A stretch of DNA of 64,000 nt from Acanthornis magna (lineage: Eukaryota > Chordata > Aves > Passeriformes > Acanthizidae). Location: positions 11,397,501 to 11,461,500 of the forward strand of contig JAWUZG010000004.1 in assembly GCA_036785705.1 (NCBI GenBank), given 5' to 3'. Made by a program: the position numbers and the translations under genes. A model generated the notes under the pieces. The model had not been told where the DNA came from, did not search any database, and saw only the letters and a program-made list of their open reading frames with translations. Below, piece by piece: positions 23,706 to 35,291 of the stretch (position 1 is the first letter of the stretch; every line of letters begins with the position of its first letter).

Positions 23706-26667
23706 GAGAAAGATTTCTAAAACAGTGCAACTACAGATAGGTATTCAATTCCGCTGCCTAACCATATCTGTTTGTTATTATTTGAGATAGTCTACAGTAT
23801 TTGAAACATCCACGTGTGTGTTTCAGAGTGGAATTTGGCATACATAATATGAGCAATCTGCTCAGCACTAAAGATCCACAAAAGAACCTATAAAACTCTC
23901 AAGTATCTCACAGAGCAATGGAAGACCTTTTTTTTGGACTGCTTTCCATTTTTCTAAATGTTTTCTGTTTGACATTTAGTCAGCATTAGTCTTCATTATA
24001 TCTTCAAGTGTTGACACCAAATCAAAGCTTCAGCAGTTGATGTATCCCTTAAGAAAAAATATGACTCTATTAAATTGTTCTATTGTTCCTGAAGGTGAAC
24101 ATAAATTCCATAAAAACGAGAAATGTAACCACTGTTTGCTCAATTTGAGATAAGTTTGTACTTGTATCATTTTCACCCTGATATTGTTCCCTTTTAATAA
24201 TGAAAATGAAACATAGACATAACACTTACGTTAGATTTTGTCAGTTCAAAGTGCTGACATCCCATCAGAATCATTACCCAAAAAAAAGTGTGTTTCTCTG
24301 TGCTAATACTCAAAAGTGATCTAAGGATAATATTTGAAAGTGACCTAAGGCATATGAGAATAGGAAGAGCATGGGACAGCATTTTGATTCCTGGTGCTGG
24401 AATTTCAGTGTCAGAATTAGAGTCCATCTTTTGCTTAATTCAGTCTGATTTTACCACATGGGAAGTGCACTGTCTTTTTGGCCATACTGCATAATACCCT
24501 ATGGATAGGGCAATGAGACATTAATTTTTAAACCATATTGTATATGTTTAAATTAAGCCATCAGTTTGTCTACATTTCAAAAATTTAATTGGCAATTGTA
24601 TGGATTCTTTTATTTTAAGTTAAAAGGAATTCAGTATAAGAAAATCAATATTTAGTTTATCAAAATTATATAATTTTTCAAGTACAGATTTATACCAAAC
24701 TATTTCAATTTTAAATTCAAAGTATAAGCCTTAATAAATTCAGTTATTCTGACTGAAAATGGGAATAATTTTATTTTCAGTAGTCATTTTCAGATATCTG
24801 TTTCAATAGTGAGGAAAATTGAAACAAACTTGCTTCTTATAGCTCCCATTTAAAAATTAAAAATCCTATGAGTTTTTACTAATATAAAAATAAAAATAAA
24901 AATGAGAACTGGACAGAAATAAATGACAAGTGTATGATTAAAGTAATTAGCAAAATTCGGGTTTCCTTCCTTGCAATTTCAGGAATTCTGTACTCACACA
25001 AAAATTGTTTTATCTATTTGTTCCCAAGACAGTTACTGACATGCAATATTATACCTATGCAGAGATTTTTGGAAACACACATTTTTAAACATTGATAGAA
25101 AAAAATTAAATTGTGAAAATGTGATTGAGGTCAGTGTTTTGATGATCTTCAAGATCTTCATCCCCCTCTAGTACAGAACATTAGTAAATATATAGCTACA
25201 TAAAAGTTTAATGCGTTTGTTTAGTCCATGGCTTGTGATCCATATGCAGTCTGACAAGATAAATGTACAAATACCTTACTGGAAAGTACAGAAAGTACGA
25301 TTCTATGGATACTTGAAAGGTTTTCCAATATTTCAAAATAAATACAAAAATTATGTATTTTTTTGTTGTTGAGTGGGGATTTTTTTTGTTTGTTTTTCTG
25401 TTTTGTTTTGTTTTGCTTTGTTCTCACAAAAACTAACACACTTTTCTGGGAAATAGAGTTCAAAAGATATATTCCTACCTGAAAAATATCCCCATTTTTA
25501 TTCTTTGCCATATTTCTGCATACAGAGATACACATTGTTGAAACACTAATAAATCACATAATTGTCTCTATACCAATGTGATTCACTGTTTCCAAAACAT
25601 CATTCTCTTAAATCACCCATTATCACCATCAACCATTTGTAATCTGCATTCTATTCCTACAGTGAACTAAAATACCCTGTTCACTTAAATTTTACAATTT
25701 CTTGGCATGATAGATAAAATACACTGATTGAAAATGAAATGAAGGAAAGTACTGTAAACACAGAAAAATGGCAATAAGTAATTTGTTTCCATTTAACACT
25801 GTCAAAAATTGCCTTTAAAGAAATAAAGACTACTATTTCATTTAAGTTTTCTAAAAAAAGGTCTCTAAAAACATTTATGTGTTTAGGGACAATGTAGTAA
25901 TTTTGAAATATATGAATTACTGTTGTTCATTTACTTTATATTTCTTAGATGAGGGTTGCTTGCTTCTTTTTTTTTTTATCAGGAGAAGTACTTCTTTTGT
26001 TTGTTTGTTTTTCCTTTGAAAATGTTGATAGAAATAACATGTTTATTTTTTTTAAACCCCTAACTTTAAAAAGAATCTGAAGGGAGAGCTATGCGTAAAG
26101 CACAGTATACAATCTTGCTAGAGACCACCTACAGCTTCACAAAAGACTTTGACAAGAATTATATTTAGAATCAATTTTGACTATTTATTTCTATCATTGG
26201 CATTTTATACTAGAGATATTTGAATAAACATAGAGTTCATTTTAAAGAGATTTCTTGCTTGCATTATTATATCCCCAGTCACAATCATCTGTAACAGTAC
26301 AAGTGGCTGAGGAGTAAATGGCTTTGATGTCACAGCACAGGTTATCGTTTCAATTGGTGTACCATTATTGAGAGCTGTTAGACAGAAAAAGAAGAAAAAT
26401 TGGTTTTATGAAAACATCCTTGCCATTTGAAATTCAATTGAAAGAGGGACAATGACATAGCAAAAGTTAAAAATACTATTTTTTTTTTGTTTTCTGGAGC
26501 ATTACTTTGTGCTTACTTATAAGGAGATCATAGAGCTTGAAATATATTTCTTGTCTGCTCCTTCTTTTCTTAAAAAACAAAACAAAACAACAACTCCTCA
26601 CCTCCTGCCCCCTCAAACATTTTTTTTTTCTTTTCTCTCAGAAATATATTGCACATTTCCTTCATCG
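23706..26667. other. Unique AT-rich DNA with a candidate terminal exon
   Basis: About 3 kb of AT-rich sequence. It contains a T-rich (GTTTT)n tract at about 25376-25422 and the candidate minus-strand exon at 26205-26374, listed separately. Confidence 0.4.
26205..26374 (-). CDS. Candidate 3'-terminal exon of an unidentified gene
   Basis: On the minus strand a strong acceptor (a long pyrimidine tract ending 'tgtctaacag') precedes 26374. From there one frame is open for 55 codons to a TAA at 26207-26205, starting LNNGTPIETITC and containing SKPFTPQP. AATAAA follows about 16 bases past the stop (26189-26184). The first part of the segment is less AT-rich than its surroundings. A second frame in the 3' half is also open (...TDDCDWGYNN...), so the true frame is not certain. 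I recognise no protein family. If real, the gene lies on the minus strand with upstream exons at higher coordinates. It could also be a pseudo-exon or conserved non-coding DNA. Confidence 0.22.
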
Positions 26668-27085
26668 AACATAGAATATCCTGAGTTGGAAGGACCCCAC
26701 AAGGATCATGGAGCCCAACTCGTGGCCCTGCACAGCACCATCTCCAAGAATCACTCCCTGTGCCTGAGAGCATTGTCCAAACACTTCTTGAACTCTGTTA
26801 GGCTTGTGCTGTGACCACTTCCCTGAGGAGCCTGTTCAGTGCCCTACCACCCTCTGGGTGAAGAATCATTTCAGAATATCCAACCTAAACCTCTCCTACA
26901 CAGCGTTAGTCCATTCCCTCAGGTCCTGTCACTGGTCACCAGAGAGAAGAGATCGGTCGCTGCCCTCCTCTTCCCCTCAGGAGGAAGCTGTAACTGCAAT
27001 GAGGTCTCTCCTCAGCTCCTCCAAGCAGAACAGACCCAGTGATTCATGCTCAACTTGCCATTGACCAGGACCCCCAGGTCCCTTT
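26668..27085 (-). mobile_element. CR1 LINE 3' part
   Basis: The plus strand starts with the reverse-complement tail 'atagaatatcctgagttgga', then 'aggaccccacaaggatcatg', and continues through the reverse complement of the terminal ORF2 region. Near 27035-27050 there is a jump from ORF2-like text to another CR1 segment, an internal deletion. Frames are broken. Confidence 0.9.
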
Positions 27086-27182
27086 CTGTGGGACAAATTC
27101 AGTGAAATTCGAAGGTGAGACAACCTAATATCTTTTGCTCTCAGAGATGGATATGGGCTAAAAAAATTATTTGCCTCCACCA
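27086..27182. other. Short unique spacer
   Basis: No feature is seen between the CR1 fragment and the A-rich tract. Confidence 0.4.
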
Positions 27183-27294
27183 GAAAAAAAAAACCCAAAA
27201 CCAGAACAAAACAAAATAAACAACAACAAAACCAACCAAACAAAAAAACACCCCCCAAAAACCCGAAAAAACCCCGCCCAAAACAAAAAAAAAA
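27183..27294. repeat. A/C-rich low-complexity tract
   Basis: About 110 bases of A runs with C clusters, including six consecutive C. The minus-strand 93-codon frame covering it is a low-complexity by-product. Confidence 0.9.
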
Positions 27295-28789
27295 TTCTAG
27301 AGACAGTTAAGTTGTCACATTGGTGTACACAGCAGCTAGGGTGCTAAACTATGGGTCAAATTTTAATATTTCTGTTACTTGCATAAAATAAAGGGAAATA
27401 TCTGTTCAGAATTATAATTCAGTCTACAACTGTTTCCTGTGTTTCCAAGACAGCTTCTTCCAGAATTTTATATTTCTTAGGACACAAAAGGATAAGGAGA
27501 GAGACAAAAAGTCAAAGTTCTTTCTGCCATCTAAGGATTCCCGTGGTTACAACGAAGTGTCTGGGTACATAAGATATTCTCCTGGAAGGTGAAATGAGAT
27601 AAGATGGGCGTCAAACCTTGCTAGCTAAAATCTATTTACCACCACTAAGGAGTCAGCTTAGCATAAACACATCCAATTGGAAGTTTTATTTTTATTTCTG
27701 CCTAGGAAGTCTGCATAGAGTGCTGTTTTCTAAAATCTGAATAAATGATGTGTTAGAAATATAAATGTTTCCATCTGCTAAGAGGCTTCTGCCTTTTGTC
27801 CTATTCTTTCTTTCTCCACTAATAGGAAATTCGTTTAATGGACAAGTGAATACTTTACATAAATTTTCACAGTAGCATCATGGTTTAACCTTTTGATTTA
27901 TTTCTGCAATATAGTGTCACTTAGATTGAACCCCCTTCGCAGTATGTGAATAGAAAAGGAAAAATCAAGGAGAGAAAAGAAAGATTTGATTAAAAGTTTG
28001 ATCCAAAGGACATGAAAAAAAAAACCTCAGCAATTTTATGGGATTTGTATATGGCAATTTCATGTCTAAATACTTTGAGAAAGATGCAAAAAGTTCTTCA
28101 CTCAAGGGCCAATTTTAGCTATGATCAAGAATCAAAATGCATGTTTTCAGTGTTTGACTAGGACTCTAACCATGGAGTCATACAAACTCTAAAACCACCA
28201 TTTTATTATTAGATTTCCATACCAATACTGCATATCTAAGGTAGCATGCCAAACATCTTAATAGAAAAGTAAAATAGACTTTTTCTTTCTTTATAAATAC
28301 TGTGACTGAGATATGAAAGGAATGGTATTTGATGATTAAGAACATAAACCAGAGTTTAATATAGATATGCTTAAAATCCCCTCAGCATGCCTCTTAAATA
28401 CCGTACATTCTCTGTAGTACTTTGTAAAGGAAAATAAAATAAAAATACCATTTCTTTTATAGGTAATTTTATTAAAGGATTTATCATGTCTGCTTCATTA
28501 CTTTCTATCGGTTTTGGTAAGGATAGATACAGTTCATTCAGAATATCTATGAATAGAAGAAACCACTAGTTCTTACGGCTTTTTTGTTTCTGAACTAAAA
28601 ATATCTGTTAGGAAGATAATTTTGTTAGAAAAGAAATCCAAATTGAATTAATTTCATTTTCTTCTTTATTCATTTTGCAGTTGAGGTACTTAACAGAAAA
28701 CTATCCTGTTGACCTTCACATCCTTTCCAGTTTTCAACCCAACTAAGTTTTGATGTTCCTGACTCATCCTTTTTTCTCCCTTATCAATA
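27295..28789. other. Unique AT-rich DNA, no gene seen
   Basis: No recognised exon, repeat or RNA gene in about 1.5 kb. Confidence 0.4.
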
Positions 28790-29670
28790 ATTCTTTTTAA
28801 AATTTGATCCCAGTTAGGAATTCCCTGTTCATACCAGCTGGCCTGCCTTACTTTCTATGCTTTATTCTTGTGCTCTGAAGAGGTTAACCACAAAGATTAT
28901 CCAGATCTTTTGGACCCCTTGGCCCTCCAGGGCAGTGTCCCATGCTATCCTCTCAAGCAGATCATTCAACAAACTACAATCTGCTCTTCTAAATTCCATG
29001 GTTATGACTCTAACATGTCTTGGTCACTTCTGTCCACAATCTCTGTTAACCAAGGCTACTGAAAACCTTTACATAATCAGATAGTTCTTTCCTTTTTTTG
29101 AGCGTCAACAGGTCCAGCAGATTATTCCCTCTACTCAGCTCATGAGGCATTGCAACAAGAAGTTGCCAGGAACACACACCATGTATTTCCTGGACTGTAA
29201 TCTGTCATACTACTCATACTGCAGCAGCAGTCCAGGTGGCCAAAAAAAATTCCCCATGGGTACCAAATACTGCAATTGTGAAGTTTCTTCCTCTTGTCTA
29301 AAGAAGGCTTCATGTACTTCCTTAGCTGTAGCCGGTACCTGTCTTGGCACCCTGCTTGTCCTCTGACTCTTACCTACAAACTCTTGACTGCTTCATGACC
29401 TTTCCCTAGCAAAGCCCCCTTGCATTCCAGCCACCTGTTTACATCACACACTGTCCCCTTACGCACCTCATTTGTCTTTTCTAAAGCTCCCCTATCCATC
29501 TACTGCAATGCTTTGTAACCCCAGTGATGTCGTAGCTCTGCAAATGCACATTGACTTTCAATTTCCCCATTTGTTTCTGATGCAGTGGGCTACAGCATTG
29601 TAAATATATGCATTGCTCAGCCATATTTAGGTCTGCTTCATCAGCTTGTGAAGACAAATACATCATATTT
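28790..29670 (-). mobile_element. CR1 LINE fragment, endonuclease (5' ORF2) region
   Basis: On the minus strand, the frame ending at 29481 encodes a degraded 'CLYTNARSMGNKQEELE' start followed by 'LQSYDITGVTKH.W', matching the CR1 endonuclease opening 'LQGYDLIGITETWW'. Lower coordinates carry reverse complements of the MGDFNHPD region (near 29240-29270), of the 'FLECIDDNF' region (about 29150-29200) and of the link toward the reverse transcriptase ('ttaggaattccctgttcata', about 28815). Multiple stops and frameshifts make it dead. It is unusual because most CR1 copies keep only the 3' end, while this one lacks its 3' end and tail here. Confidence 0.8.
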
Positions 29671-31414
29671 TCTACTCTTGGGCTATCTGGTCTTAAATGT
29701 CATCTTGATTCAAATTTTCTGCAGAAACTTACTTTGTCTCAGTTCTCCACTTACAAGCGTTTTTCTTCTCCCACCATGGCATATGAAATCATATAGAAAA
29801 TAAAAATAAATCTCCATGGTCATGACTACTGAATTCATTCATTTTTTTTTGGTCATGGAAAATAAGTGTATTTATTCTAGATAATGTGGAAAATTCTTAG
29901 ATTTTTTTGGACTTGGTTTTAATACCATGTATTTATCCTTAAGGATTTTGAGGTATGTGTGGGGTTTTATTGATGTATCAATTTTAAATAGATTTAGAGT
30001 GATTGGTATTTCCATTTTAAAGTATATACAGCTTTATACAGTAACTTACTTATTCTGGAAAAGGATACATACTACAAAAAAAAAGCCAAGAAAATCCAGA
30101 CTCAAAAATATTGAGGAAAATTATAGTTATATAAAGAAAAAATTACAATTATAGGAACAATGGAAGACATGACACTGAAATAGATACACAAATATGTGTC
30201 TTTGAAAGAAACATGCTAAAATAAAGAGGCTATTGAGAATATCCACAAGTGAAAAAGTTTTATGACTGTTTATTAAAAGTCAGATTAAACAGCTATTCTT
30301 CTTGCAGCTTACACAAAGCATACTAACTGAAGAACTGAATTACAAATATTTTTCTGTTACTAAGCACAGATAATTTGAATAGGCACAATTGAGTTACCAG
30401 CTTGCTCTAAAACCCATCAGCTAGCTGGAAATTTCCTAGTGCCTCTTGTGGTCTTCAAGCATGTCGTCAAAGAACGAAGTCTATCATGAAAAGTTCTTTA
30501 AAAAAACATTTAACTAAACCCTTCTTTGACATAAATTTAACATGAACTTAGTTGTATCAAGTTAATTTTTAAAAATAGCATTTAAATTGTGGACAATATA
30601 AAAACTAGTGTGGCTTTTATAAAATTAATCCTTTTTATTAAGAGAAAATACAGTATTTACCTTTTCTAAAATAAAGAATGGGCATCATAAAATGCATGGA
30701 CAATTAAGGACAGAAATAATCTCCACCAGTATTTCTTTTTTATTGCTGTACCTCACTGCTTTTCAGTAGATTTAACATCTTTGTTTAGAGTTCTTTGAAT
30801 GCCCAGAAAATGTCTATTCAAATTGAAGATGCTGTCCATTATTGTCCATGGTTAATGTATTTAAATTACTAGTAGTAGCTTTGGGAAATGCTTTTGTATG
30901 TTGCTGCCAACTGTTTCTATTTTCTGTTGACAGTGGTGTATATTGTAGTTAAATGTGAGGAAAAGGTTTCTGGGCTTTGTCTAAGAACAAGACTCACATC
31001 TTCTGCCTGCTCTGCCAGGTCTGCCAGTCTGCAACAGTTTCATGCTTAGTCATTTGGGCCCTTTTTTCCTACAGATCTTTCTTGCTTTTAGTGTGAATGA
31101 AAACTGTATCATGGATGGAAAGAGAAAGTTTGGAATGTCATTCATTTCCTTGAGCTGTGTTAGCCAGGAAAAGAAAATTCTTCATAAGAAAAGAAGTTCT
31201 AGAAGACCAGATTGCTATTTAGATAAACCTCGACAGGCTGAAAGAATGTGCTAGTCCTTTCTTGAATGAATGCTCAAGAAAGCTTAAATTAAAAAAATCC
31301 AAATCTCATATGACAGTATAGGCTGAGGACCAACAGGCTTGGAAGGAACTTCTCATTACAAAGGCCTGATGAACCTGGCAAACAAAAAAAATGGACATGA
31401 TTCAAAAGTAAACT
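29671..31414. other. Unique AT-rich DNA, no gene seen
   Basis: No recognisable feature apart from short homopolymers. The small open frames lack any motif. Confidence 0.4.
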
Positions 31415-31800
31415 CTTGCAGCAATGTTGGCCAACCAAACAGCAGGATGTATTAGTGACAGCATAACCAATGAGCTGAGGAATTGATTCCTAACCTTTTC
31501 TTGTTCTTGTCAATTGCAAGCCTGCATCTGGAGTACTGTATCCAGTTTAGGTCTCCCAGCTTAAGAAAGCCAATGAGATATTTGATCAAAATTAGTAAAG
31601 AGTCAACAGGATGATTAGGAGGCTAGAGGACATGACATTCAAGAAGCAACTATGGGAGCAGAATTTCTTCAGACTGAGGAAAAGTCTAAAGACAAGTCTA
31701 ATTACAGCTTTTATCCACCAAATGGGAGCTTCTACGCCAAACAGACCCAGACTGTTCTCACAGGCACAAAGTGAAAAGACGAGAGAAATCCAGCTGCCGT
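31415..31800 (+). mobile_element. Old CR1 LINE fragment
   Basis: The motif 'ctggagtactgtatccagtt' (encoding the LEYC.QF box of CR1 ORF2) at about 31530, preceded by a degraded 'gccaacc..cagcaggatgta' box, places it in the C-terminal ORF2 region. It ends near 'actgttctcacaggcacaaa', with no tail box. It is more diverged than the other plus-strand copies, consistent with an older subfamily. Confidence 0.75.
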
Positions 31801-33209
31801 ACCAAATATTCCAAATATGTGTTTACTATTTAATTTAATTTTTTTTTCTGTGTGGAGCCAATGTCTCAGTTCTTATCCTTAGAGATATTTGAATTTCTAC
31901 TGGGCACAATCCAGAGGTATCCATTAGGTTTTGAGCTTTCAGGTTAGATCACACTTCAAATTTCATCATTTTCTTTGTAATGTTTTACTCTGTTATCATA
32001 AGTTTAAAGAAGAAAATCTTCATTGTAATTATTATATTTTTACAGAAACCATAAAAATTACCTTCCCTTGGATATTTAAAATATCTAGTTAGGGGATTTG
32101 CTACTCAAATGTTATGATTTTCTTTCTGCTTAAATATGCAGAATGTCTTACAACAGAAATGTGTCTATTAAGACATGTAAATTGGTACATTAAAAAACAT
32201 ACTTTGACTTCCCCAAGTAATTTTTAACACATATTTAACATGTGTGTATACTTTCTTCAGCTATGTCCTTTGAACACCAACTCACATGATCTAATTACAA
32301 CTGTTTAATGGCCAAACCATGTGAATTTCTAAAATCAGATTGTTTTTTTACTCTTCATGTTTCAGATAGAATGTCAATTTGTTTATTTCAACAGGGACTA
32401 CATTGTGGTATTATCATCAAATTCATGAGAATCATTCGAGATTGATCTTTCAACATCAAAACATTAACACTCATGAATTTCAGTGATTAAAATACTATTT
32501 TTTATAGTGAATGCCTTAGATATTTTAATTTTCTTTAGTAAGATTCGTAAGGCTGTAACTGGCAGCTAGCTAAAGTTATATTGCTTGTACAATTAAATCA
32601 GGCTAAAACTACACACCTGTGAAAGATATCATACAGCCTATTTTCCATTCACTTTCGGCACCTCAGATGCCACGTTGTTCTCAAAACAATAAACTACATG
32701 TATATGAATATGAACATCATTATTAGCTTTGGATGATATCTACTTTAAAAGCATACCACAGTATGCAAAAATTATCCAAAAAATCAGGTTAAGTGTATAA
32801 ACTATGACAAATTCGGAAATGCTTATATGTAAGAAAGAAATGTTTGCATGCAAATAAGCTTCATCTGTATTTTTTGAAAGACTAATTTAATATTGAAATA
32901 TAATGAACAAAATTGAAATGCTCAGTGTTTTTCACTAATTCTACATCTGATACCAGATCAATAGCTGGGCAAATGGATTGCATTTGATAAGGAGCTCCAA
33001 AGTAATAATGTTCATCACCTAGCACATTCTTAGTCATTAAGGTTTTATTCCTCTTATCAAACACTTGTCAGCTGTGTAGTAATGAATGAAACAGTCTCAG
33101 GATGAAGGCAGCTGGAATACTTCTCTAGATTTCCTTTGGAATTTCTTGGCATTACTGATTTATATGTCCAAAGAATTTGCTTTTGTCTGTGGGATTAGCC
33201 AGTCAAGCA
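31801..33209. other. Unique AT-rich DNA, no gene seen
   Basis: No exon, repeat or RNA gene is recognised in about 1.4 kb. Confidence 0.4.
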
Positions 33210-33745
33210 AACTTGTCTCGGGTTAGAGACAATTTTCCTGGGTGGAAAGTGCTCTGAACAGAGCACCTCCCCCCACAACAAAGGCCTCTGGCACCCCCTC
33301 CCTCACAACAGCAGGGGCTCGGGAATGAAAGTGGAAAAAGCTGTTTATTCAGCACAACCTGCCAAGATCCCCCTCCCCAAAAGGCACAGGGGAAGGGGAA
33401 AGGGGAAAAGGAATCACCAAACCCGAATGAACAGTTGATGAACTTTAGTGTCCTTATCCTCAGGCGTAGCTACCCCTTTCCGGGGGTTTCCCCCCAAGGA
33501 TTTCCCATCCACTGTCCTCTGGGGCTCCCAGGGCTCTCCGACAAAAAGTCGAGGAAAAAAGGGTCCAAAAAAAAGACGATGAAGAAGTAATTCCAGGGGA
33601 GGAGGGAAAAAAAAAGCAGCAGTCACAGCAGCAGCAGCAGCCTGACTAAGCAACGTCCCTTCCTCCCGGAAAAGCCAAGCCAGGGAGAGTTTCAAAACAT
33701 CCCACGTTGGCAGAGCTTCTCCTGGCTGCTGAGCACAGTTAAAGC
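33210..33745 (-). mobile_element. GC-rich LTR-like block
   Basis: A GC-rich island in AT-rich DNA. On the minus strand it contains a (CTG)5-like run (plus-strand 'cagcagcagcagcag' near 33627), pyrimidine- and G-rich modules, and AATAAA at 33349-33344 followed by about 100 bases ending in a G-rich stretch. This resembles an LTR with U3, R and U5 on the minus strand. The 148-codon minus frame 33414-33860 crosses into unique DNA and shows an Ala run from the CAG repeat; no retroviral domain is recognised. Ends are approximate and the LTR call is an inference. Confidence 0.5.
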
Positions 33746-35136
33746 TATAGGACATTTTAGGCAGGCATGCAAATGATATGGGATATAGGATTATCATTAT
33801 ATCACTCCAGGACAAAACTCCATATTCTTTAGTTTGGTGTGTATGCACACACACACTCATATATACATATGTCTGTTAAATATATACATGGTAGTGAACA
33901 TGTATCTTCTAAATGGACAAAAAAAGTCAGGAGACAGGTAAAAAGAGAAAGTGAGAAAGTGTAAATGAGGAATGTTTGTTGTGAATGTATGCACACTGAA
34001 ATGAAAAATTTACTCTGGGAATTTGACATTTAGATAGAAGGCTTCAGCAAGGAGAAGAAAACATATTTAAAAGTAATGCACTTTCATTTTGGTTTAATAG
34101 GATCAGTGAATTTGATTAGAAGAAAGTGAATTGCTTTCTGAGTCTTCATCACAGCAACATGAGAATAGTGGAATTTTGTGTTTAGTAAACTTCAAAAGTT
34201 CATTTTGTCCAGCTGCACTAACTGGTTACATGGGGTCATGTCTCCTTTGCTTTGCCCAAAAATTCACCATAGGATAGAGGAACTAAGAAAGATCCACAAG
34301 TAAATTAGATATGGTGACACTCTGATGAAGAATCTCTGAATATATTTGCCTTAAACTCTTAAAAATATTGAAAAATTTTCATAGCTACAAAAAAAATTAC
34401 CTTTGGTCATATTCCACAAACAAATGGACTGTTAACACCTGCTCTTAAGAGCAGAAAAACATGAAGCAGTCAAACTTTAAATAATTCAGTAGTTCCAGTG
34501 ATTGCCTTGACAGAGACATCAAAAAAACCTATTGTCAAATCATGTTAAATAAGGCCACAAGTAGGTTTTTCTCTTTGTACCTTTATAAACTTTCTCTTGA
34601 CTGTAGTTTTCCAACAGTATGTTCATGTTTACAAAAATAAGAAATTTTGAATCTTATTTAATGTGAGTAGTTTAGCTCTCACATTCCACTAAGCTAATAT
34701 GTATTATTTTTCTCCAGTTATTGCTGATATTTATAATATCAAAAAGAAAAATAAATTCTAAAAACCCCTAAAAATTCTATTTCTACCATAAATAGTTTGT
34801 TTAACTATATTTCCTAAATTCTTAAACTTTGAATTATTAGGGACTATGAAATTATATGTGGCAGAACAATGTTTGTATCTGAACATAAGTACTTGTTACA
34901 GTTAAATCTCAGTGTCTTTGAAAAGAATTAAGGCAAAGGACAAACGCGTTAACCAGGCAAGGATTGGTTTTATTCTGTGATGAATGACATCCTCTACTGA
35001 TTCAATGTTAATTTACCTTTTATAAGCATGGTCTGTTCCCTACTTTTGATCTGAATTAGATAGAAATTTCTTTGTTTCATAGTGCGTGAGGTCAATTGTA
35101 GAAATGGGCTGATTTGAAAGGTAATAGAATTGTTAT
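33746..35136. other. Unique AT-rich DNA, no gene seen
   Basis: Only a short alternating CA/TA stretch near 33845-33880 stands out. Confidence 0.4.
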
Positions 35137-35291
35137 CCTTTGAGATATTCAAGGCTCATGGCTATGACCCTGAGAACTTTATCAAACTTTGAAGCAGGTT
35201 CCAACTTTGATTTTGGATCCATTTTAAGCATGTATCAATTGGATGACCTCTAGAGGTCTTTTCCACTCAAAATTATTCTAAGATTCTATGA
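35137..35291 (+). mobile_element. CR1 LINE 3' tail
   Basis: 'tttgagatattcaaggctca' (the end of ORF2) is followed by degraded 3' UTR and 'ggatgacctctagaggtctt', then 'ttctaagattctatga'. Only the last 150 bases of an old copy remain. Confidence 0.85.

Noticed and set aside
23296..23790. 164-codon open frame as a gene
   Set aside because: It reads antisense across an LTR fragment and a short direct repeat, with no recognisable domain.
33414..33860. 148-codon minus-strand frame as a gene
   Set aside because: It spans the boundary of a GC-rich LTR-like block, and its Ala run comes from the CAG repeat. No retroviral or host domain is seen.
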